A stretch of DNA of 28,914 nucleotides from JAAYAN01 sp964437215. GTDB taxonomy: Bacteria; Bacteroidota; Ignavibacteria; Ignavibacteriales; Melioribacteraceae. Below the pieces are notes generated by a model. It was given only the letters and a program-made list of their open reading frames with translations, made no database searches and was not told the DNA's origin. The stretch spans positions 1 to 28,914 of the forward strand of contig CAYTFZ010000025.1 in the NCBI GenBank assembly GCA_964437215.1, written 5' to 3'. The translations under genes and the position numbers were made by a program. Position 1 is the first letter of the stretch; each line of letters opens with the position of its first letter. Shown piece by piece: positions 24,723 to 28,914 of this stretch.

Positions 24723-25367
24723 ATGAAGAAAAATACTTACAGTGAAGAGGAAACCAGATACTCTGAAATTATTGATACTCTTAAAAGTTTGCCGGAAATA
24801 AAAGCTCCCGATAACTTTGAATATAATTTGATGATTAAAATTCAGAACGGTCAGTTCGAAAGCAACCTGGATAAAAAGAGAAGTACTAATAAATTGTGGA
24901 TATTTATTCCAAGTACGGCTGTAGCTTTAAGTACAATACTTTTATTTACAATATTTATCGATTTCAGCAGTAAAGAAAAAAAAGAAATTTCTTTGGCCGA
25001 TCTTCAATATATAACTCCGCGCATTCAGACTTATGAATCGTCAAAGGAATTTTCACCCGAAAAAAGTAAGTCAGTTCGGGAAAGTAAAAATGTTACTAAC
25101 AACAAAGAAGTTCTGCCTAACGATGTAATTGAAACAGAGACCGAAAAATATCCGTTTAATCAAAATTATTCGGTTGATGTTGACAGTTATATTGAAGAAA
25201 GAAGGCAATCACAGCAAAGCGGTTCAAACCCTTCAATGCTTGCATCCGGAGGAGTTCATTATCCTGAGTTTAACGGTTTTTATTTAAGACAGCAGGAAAT
25301 GGAATTGATAAGATTATATAAAGCACGTCTCGATTCTATTATTGAAGCTCGTGAAAACGGAAAATAA
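24723..25367 (+). CDS. Single-pass membrane protein, putative anti-sigma factor
   Basis: The 214-aa product has a charged N-terminal part (1-57, with the LKSLPEIKAPDNFEYNLM stretch), one membrane helix (about 58-80, flanked by Lys), and a polar C-terminal part outside the membrane (81-214) ending in a helix rich in Glu and Arg. The gene is 4 nt behind the ECF sigma gene, so an anti-sigma role is likely. It lacks the His-Cys-Cys motif of zinc anti-sigma factors. The LP.(I/V).AP..F pattern is, from memory, common in sigma-linked membrane proteins of this phylum. I do not recognise a named family. It ends 21 nt from the convergent GH5 gene. Confidence 0.6.
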   Translation: MKKNTYSEEETRYSEIIDTLKSLPEIKAPDNFEYNLMIKIQNGQFESNLDKKRSTNKLWIFIPSTAVALSTILLFTIFIDFSSKEKKEISLADLQYITPRIQTYESSKEFSPEKSKSVRESKNVTNNKEVLPNDVIETETEKYPFNQNYSVDVDSYIEERRQSQQSGSNPSMLASGGVHYPEFNGFYLRQQEMELIRLYKARLDSIIEARENGK

Positions 25368-25388
25368 ATTACGATTATAGTAAATACT

Positions 25389-26492
25389 TTATTTTGACGT
25401 TAAAATTCCAGTAAGCTTTCTATTTATCGAACCATCTTGATTTATTACAGGAAAATCTCCTTTATAACACCAATGGCTGTATGCAATATTATGCTCGTTA
25501 AAAACTGAACATATGTCTTTGTACCATCTAAACATAATTTTCTCATCAATTTTTGGATAAACGCCGTATTCGCCGCAATAAAGAGGCAGATTTTTCTCTT
25601 TTGCATAACGGATAGCAGGCATCATCAGCTCGGCAAGCTTTTCTTTATTGTAATAACCGTTTGCATACTCACGCATAGCCTTAACGGCTTTTGATGATAA
25701 ATTATTATATTCCAAAGTATCTACTGTCCAGCCGGGATAGTTGACCTTTCCTCTGTATTCCGAAAAAGGAGTCCAAGGCGCTGAATAAAGCGTAAGAGCG
25801 CTTGGTGAAAAACAATGAAAACTTATTATTATATTTTTATCGTTCTCAGGCAATTTTAATAAAGGAACATTTTGCGGTTTCTGCCAGATAATTGAACCTA
25901 TAATAATTTTGCGGTTTGGTTCCTTTATTCGCAGATTTTTAATAACATTATTTAACAGCTCATTCCATTCCTCGGGAGTTTCTGCACCAGCCTCGCTTAA
26001 AATTTCGTAAGCCAGAATATTGTCAGGATAGTTTTTTAATTCGTCAGATAATTCTTTCCACATTAACACAACTTTTTTACGTTCAGCAGGGTCTGTCCAC
26101 ATAATATTGGTTTCGGAATTAAAAAAAAGCGCACGAATAATATGCAAATCAACAATAACTCTAAGTTTTCTTTTCACTGCCCAATCAATAGCATTATGAA
26201 GCATCTTAAAGGCTTCGGCTTCTTTGTTTCCGGCAGAATCCCACAATTGCACTTCATCAACAGGCAACCTGATATGATCAAATCCCGCAGATTTAATTGA
26301 ATCGAAATCAGCTTCGGTAATATAATTTTTCCGTGTTTCGCCTCTGTTGATGTTTTGTGAAAGCCAGTGGCTTACATTTACACCAGTCCGTATAGTAAAC
26401 TTTTCAGCGTTATTGTTTTCTTCGTTTTTCGAGCAAGAAAATAAGATAAGAATAATACAGACAAAAAAAGCAATCGAATATTTTAAATTCAT
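25389..26492 (-). CDS. GH5-like glycosidase (cellulase family), lipoprotein
   Basis: GH5 enzymes cleave beta-glucans, mannans and related chains with two glutamates. The 367-aa product begins with a lipoprotein signal peptide ending L-F-S-C (Cys 20), so it should be anchored in the periplasm or on the surface. The barrel shows IRLPV with the conserved Arg (R75), DLH (H117), the acid/base Glu in YEILSEAG (E167), FH before the nucleophile (H226) and CGEYG with nucleophile E308. The Asn that precedes the acid/base in this clan is Ser here (S166, codon AGC). AAGGA lies 4 nt before the ATG. It follows the CE15 gene on the same strand. Substrate is unknown. Confidence 0.8.
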   Translation of the reverse strand: MNLKYSIAFFVCIILILFSCSKNEENNNAEKFTIRTGVNVSHWLSQNINRGETRKNYITEADFDSIKSAGFDHIRLPVDEVQLWDSAGNKEAEAFKMLHNAIDWAVKRKLRVIVDLHIIRALFFNSETNIMWTDPAERKKVVLMWKELSDELKNYPDNILAYEILSEAGAETPEEWNELLNNVIKNLRIKEPNRKIIIGSIIWQKPQNVPLLKLPENDKNIIISFHCFSPSALTLYSAPWTPFSEYRGKVNYPGWTVDTLEYNNLSSKAVKAMREYANGYYNKEKLAELMMPAIRYAKEKNLPLYCGEYGVYPKIDEKIMFRWYKDICSVFNEHNIAYSHWCYKGDFPVINQDGSINRKLTGILTSK

Positions 26493-26520
26493 TTTTCCTT
26501 TTATTAAAGTTGGATTTAAT

Positions 26521-26538
26521 AACTATATACAACTATAT
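26521..26538. repeat. Tandem 8-bp direct repeat upstream of the GH5 gene
   Basis: AACTATAT occurs at 26521-26528 and 26531-26538, exactly 10 bp apart (one helical turn), 29-46 bp upstream of the GH5 start codon. Tandem sites at this spacing can be response-regulator sites, but AT-rich sequence makes chance likely. Confidence 0.3.
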
Positions 26539-26561
26539 TAAAGTTTTCCCTATGGCTATAA

Positions 26562-27905
26562 TCATTTACTGAAATATCTTTCTGCAAAATCGAGGAAATA
26601 CTTCCAATTCGGACCGTTAGTATGTCCTCCTTTATGCTGGCGGAATGCGAGCTCGCCCTGTATAAGAGATGTTTCAATCGGCGGAAAATTGTAAGTTCCC
26701 AAACCTTTTTTTCCCAAAAGCTCGTAAACAGGAGAAGCAAAAGCTCCGCCAAGAAACATACCTTTAGCATCTACCCATCCACCTTCAACTTCAAGTGAAC
26801 CGGAACCTATAAAAACAGGACGCGGCGCGCATAAAGCAACAAGCATATGAGCATCTACAGGCAAATTATCAGGAGTCAAAGGTCCGATATATTTAATAAA
26901 ATTTCCCGCAAACCAATGATATTCAGATGAACTTGCAAGATTTTCAACCTGCTCGCCGTAATTTCTTCGTAAAATTTTTGCTCCTCCGGCTCCGGAAGAA
27001 CCTATGAAAGCTGCAGCAAATCTTTCATCATAAGCCATAGTTACTAAAGCGGCTTTTCCATAACGCGAAAGACCTTCGATGGCTACTTTTGCTGCATCGG
27101 CATCTTTATCAGTTTCCAGATAATCCAAAGCTCTGCTCGCTCCCCAAGCCCAGGCGCGCAATACTCCCCAGTCATCAGTCTTGCGGCGGGATCCTTTATT
27201 TGAAAGACCGATAATTCCTCCAGTCAGTCCGGCACCGTTATCTGCCTGATAACTGGCTGGTACCAGAATTGCATACCCCCACCCTTTTTGTAAAATCTGT
27301 TTTTGCCAGCTTATTTCTTTTTCGGTTCCTGCAGGCGGTTCGGGCATTTTAAAACCCGGCGGAAGAATAAACCCGAATTCCATAATTACCGGAACAGGCT
27401 TTTTAATATCTTTTGGAAAAGTAACGGTCATTTTTATATTAACTTCAATTTGAGGAAAAGATGAATTATCAACTTCTCCGTTGAGGTTTTTAATGATAAC
27501 AGGAATTTCTTCCACAATTCCTTCTTCGATACTTACAACTTGCCAGTTAACACCAGGAATATTTTCAGGCAACCGCCCGTAAACTTCTCTGTCAAACAAT
27601 TCAAAAATTTCCTTACGGCGTAAGCTCTGCCAGCTTTCTTTATCTTTAACTTTTTGTCCATTTAAAAATATCAGCGGATCGGGCAAAACGTAACTGTTAT
27701 CTACTTTCGTTTCGTCAAAATTTGCCGCATCGGGCGCGCTTGGGTTTCCCGATGGTCCCGGGCGGACAGAACTGACGCCGAGATTTTCGAGCATAATTTT
27801 ATAATCCTGCAAGGTTAAATTGTTCAGGCTATCCATTTTTTCTTTATTGAACTGTGCGGTTAAGATTATAAAATTTAAAATTAAAAGAAAAAGAAAGCGT
27901 TTCAT
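26562..27905 (-). CDS. CE15 glucuronoyl-esterase-like alpha/beta hydrolase
   Basis: CE15 enzymes cut the ester between 4-O-methylglucuronic acid of xylan and lignin alcohols. The 447-aa product has a signal peptide (MKRFLFLLILNFIILTA) and a linker region with PGPSGNP. The hydrolase fold follows, with the nucleophile S280 in GLSRYGK, the SSGAGG turn, LCAPRPVFIGSG, and the histidine motif HKGGHTNGPNW (H424/H428). At the place of the classical catalytic Glu, 23 residues after the nucleophile, it has Ser (S303); the acid is probably E372 or E374 in the loop after SGSG, as in some bacterial CE15 members. It is secreted to the periplasm or beyond and lies upstream of the GH5 gene on the same strand. 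Confidence 0.8.
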   Translation of the reverse strand: MKRFLFLLILNFIILTAQFNKEKMDSLNNLTLQDYKIMLENLGVSSVRPGPSGNPSAPDAANFDETKVDNSYVLPDPLIFLNGQKVKDKESWQSLRRKEIFELFDREVYGRLPENIPGVNWQVVSIEEGIVEEIPVIIKNLNGEVDNSSFPQIEVNIKMTVTFPKDIKKPVPVIMEFGFILPPGFKMPEPPAGTEKEISWQKQILQKGWGYAILVPASYQADNGAGLTGGIIGLSNKGSRRKTDDWGVLRAWAWGASRALDYLETDKDADAAKVAIEGLSRYGKAALVTMAYDERFAAAFIGSSGAGGAKILRRNYGEQVENLASSSEYHWFAGNFIKYIGPLTPDNLPVDAHMLVALCAPRPVFIGSGSLEVEGGWVDAKGMFLGGAFASPVYELLGKKGLGTYNFPPIETSLIQGELAFRQHKGGHTNGPNWKYFLDFAERYFSK

Positions 27906-28015
27906 TTTTTCATCCTGATTACTAAGTATTTAAACAATAAATAAAAGAAATTTTTGCGGAAATGAAAAAGATAATAATTTTGTTGAATTATGTTGGAGAA
28001 ATACGAACTTATGTT

Positions 28016-28792
28016 CTATTCTTCAGGGTCCTGTACAATATTAAAAAATTCTTTAAGGTAATGTTTGAACTCTTGTACATTTTTTATATTGTATTTTCTT
28101 TTTTTACCTTCGGCGGTTATTGTAAGATGTGTATCTGTCATTGTAACCCTTCCGTTTTCTGTTTCGATGCTGCAGATTCTATTTTTTGTAAAAGGGGAAT
28201 CGGGAGAATACTGATGGAATAAACACATTTGCTTAAAGTCTTTAATTTGACGGGGAAGCAAAGTAAATAAATAAAGCGGAACAAATCTATTTCCTTGAAC
28301 GGATTTTACAACTTTTAAATACTGCTCGTCGTGCTTAACAATTTTTACAATTCTGTTTACGTCGAGCTGCCCTACGTTTAATTTTAACTCGAGAGGATAA
28401 ATAGGGAAATCGCCGAAACCTACATCAGCCAGCCATAAAGAATTATCAATATTAACAATTATTGCCATATGATCGAATTCTTCACCGAATGTGCCGTTTT
28501 TATTTGCGGCATTTGCTGATATCAATGTAACATCAAATCCAATTGATTTTAGCAAATCGTAAAACAGCGTATTTAATTCGAAACAGAAACCGCCCCGAAG
28601 ATTTTTTACAATTTTACGGAAAATTCTTTCAATATCGAGAATAATTATTTTACCCGAATGTATATCAAGATTTTCAAAAGGTACTTTTGAAAGGTGCAGT
28701 TTGTGCAGTTTTTTAAGAGTTTCCAAATTTACTTCGGGTTCTTCGTAAAACTCAATTCTATCGAGATATTGCCGAATTTGTAATTTGTGCAT
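28016..28792 (-). CDS. nat: Arylamine N-acetyltransferase
   Basis: NAT enzymes move acetyl groups from acetyl-CoA to arylamines, hydrazines and related compounds through a Cys. The 258-aa product has the complete triad C70 (RGGFCFELN), H108 (FDHMA) and D123 (ADVGFGD) at the family positions, and the early VPFENLDIH segment. Length is normal for a bacterial NAT. There is no signal peptide, so it is cytoplasmic. The start ATG at 28792 has no Shine-Dalgarno sequence; a promoter lies at 28890-28861. The CE15 gene begins 110 nt after its stop; this gap has no clear hairpin and no clear promoter, so cotranscription is possible. The natural substrate is unknown. Confidence 0.92.
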   Translation of the reverse strand: MHKLQIRQYLDRIEFYEEPEVNLETLKKLHKLHLSKVPFENLDIHSGKIIILDIERIFRKIVKNLRGGFCFELNTLFYDLLKSIGFDVTLISANAANKNGTFGEEFDHMAIIVNIDNSLWLADVGFGDFPIYPLELKLNVGQLDVNRIVKIVKHDEQYLKVVKSVQGNRFVPLYLFTLLPRQIKDFKQMCLFHQYSPDSPFTKNRICSIETENGRVTMTDTHLTITAEGKKRKYNIKNVQEFKHYLKEFFNIVQDPEE

Positions 28793-28833
28793 AGGATATT
28801 AAGTATTTGCTAATACTGTAAATTAAGATAAAT

Positions 28834-28851
28834 TCACATTAATTATTGTGA
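28834..28851. repeat. 18-bp near-perfect palindrome downstream of the nat promoter
   Basis: TCACA (28834-28838) and TGTGA (28847-28851) flank TTAATTAT, with one mismatched pair in 18 bp and a TAATTA centre. Its place just after the predicted start of transcription fits a repressor operator. The half-sites are in reverse order compared with the CRP box (TGTGA-N6-TCACA), so I do not call it one. Confidence 0.4.
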
Positions 28852-28860
28852 TATGTGTTG

Positions 28861-28890
28861 CAAAGGTAAATAATCATTGTGTTATTACAG
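28861..28890 (-). promoter_or_regulatory. Bacteroidota-type promoter of the nat gene
   Basis: On the minus strand TACCTTTG (28868-28861) is an exact TAnnTTTG element. CTG (28890-28888) lies 19 nt upstream in the -33 position. Transcription would start near 28855, giving a leader of about 60 nt. Two palindromes overlap this promoter: TTACA-N1-TGTAA (28885-28895) on the -33 element and TCACA-N8-TGTGA (28834-28851) just after the start. Confidence 0.55.
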
Positions 28891-28914
28891 TGTAAATATA
28901 TTTTTTTTGCTGGA

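Noticed and set aside
25361..25395. AAAATAAA / TTTATTTT inverted repeat in the sigma-operon/GH5 convergent gap as a two-way terminator
   Set aside because: The stem is only A-T pairs with a 19-nt loop and includes both stop codons; it would be too weak.
27962..28222. 86-aa plus-strand open frame
   Set aside because: It overlaps nat on the other strand, has a biased Phe/Ile/Cys composition and no recognisable family.
1..28914. CRISPR, tRNA, rRNA, insertion sequence or prophage remains
   Set aside because: None seen: no regular spaced repeats, no cloverleaf-like intergenic stretch, no transposase or integrase motif, and no gap above 300 bases.

Overview
The window is a chromosomal segment of an AT-rich bacterium of the Bacteroidota/Chlorobiota/Ignavibacteriota (FCB) group; my best guess is Ignavibacteria. 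The reasons are: promoters of the TTG-(19-20 nt)-TAnnTTTG type rather than the E. coli type, the core order rimP-nusA-infB-rbfA-truB-ribF-rpsO-pnp, ftsK directly followed by lolA, many weak or absent Shine-Dalgarno sequences, and secreted GH5/CE15 polysaccharide enzymes. The taxonomic call is inference from memory, not a search.

Layout. 1-155: 5' part of a lipoprotein gene (minus), divergent from rhaD (390-1184). hemW and proC follow. 3257-3356 holds a clear promoter, a flanking 9-bp inverted repeat and a hairpin with a T tract that lead the translation/RNA operon: rimP, nusA, infB, rbfA, truB, ribF, rpsO, pnp (3356-12192). A perfect 14-bp terminator hairpin closes this unit. dus and rng (RNase G) follow, then a tightly packed run tal-gcvT-comB-ftsK-lolA-flippase-like gene-outer-membrane protein-uppP-holA (14966-24052), with 1- to 14-nt overlaps at many junctions. 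An ECF sigma factor and its putative membrane anti-sigma partner follow (24128-25367). The last part is on the minus strand, read right to left: arylamine N-acetyltransferase, a CE15 glucuronoyl-esterase-like protein and a GH5-like lipoprotein glycosidase.

How the genes fit together. The central block couples transcription (NusA), initiation (IF-2), 30S maturation (RimP, RbfA, S15), tRNA modification (TruB, Dus) and RNA turnover (PNPase, RNase G). The second block joins C1/pentose metabolism to chromosome segregation and envelope biogenesis. The last part is an accessory carbohydrate module.

I see no mobile element, CRISPR, tRNA, rRNA or phage gene, and no gene-free gap above 300 bases (largest: 156-389). 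Most of the window is ordinary housekeeping. The points most worth checking are the rimP leader, an S15-like G.U/G-C hairpin before rpsO, two carbohydrate enzymes with altered active-site residues, a run of four forced TTG starts, and an orphan comB.
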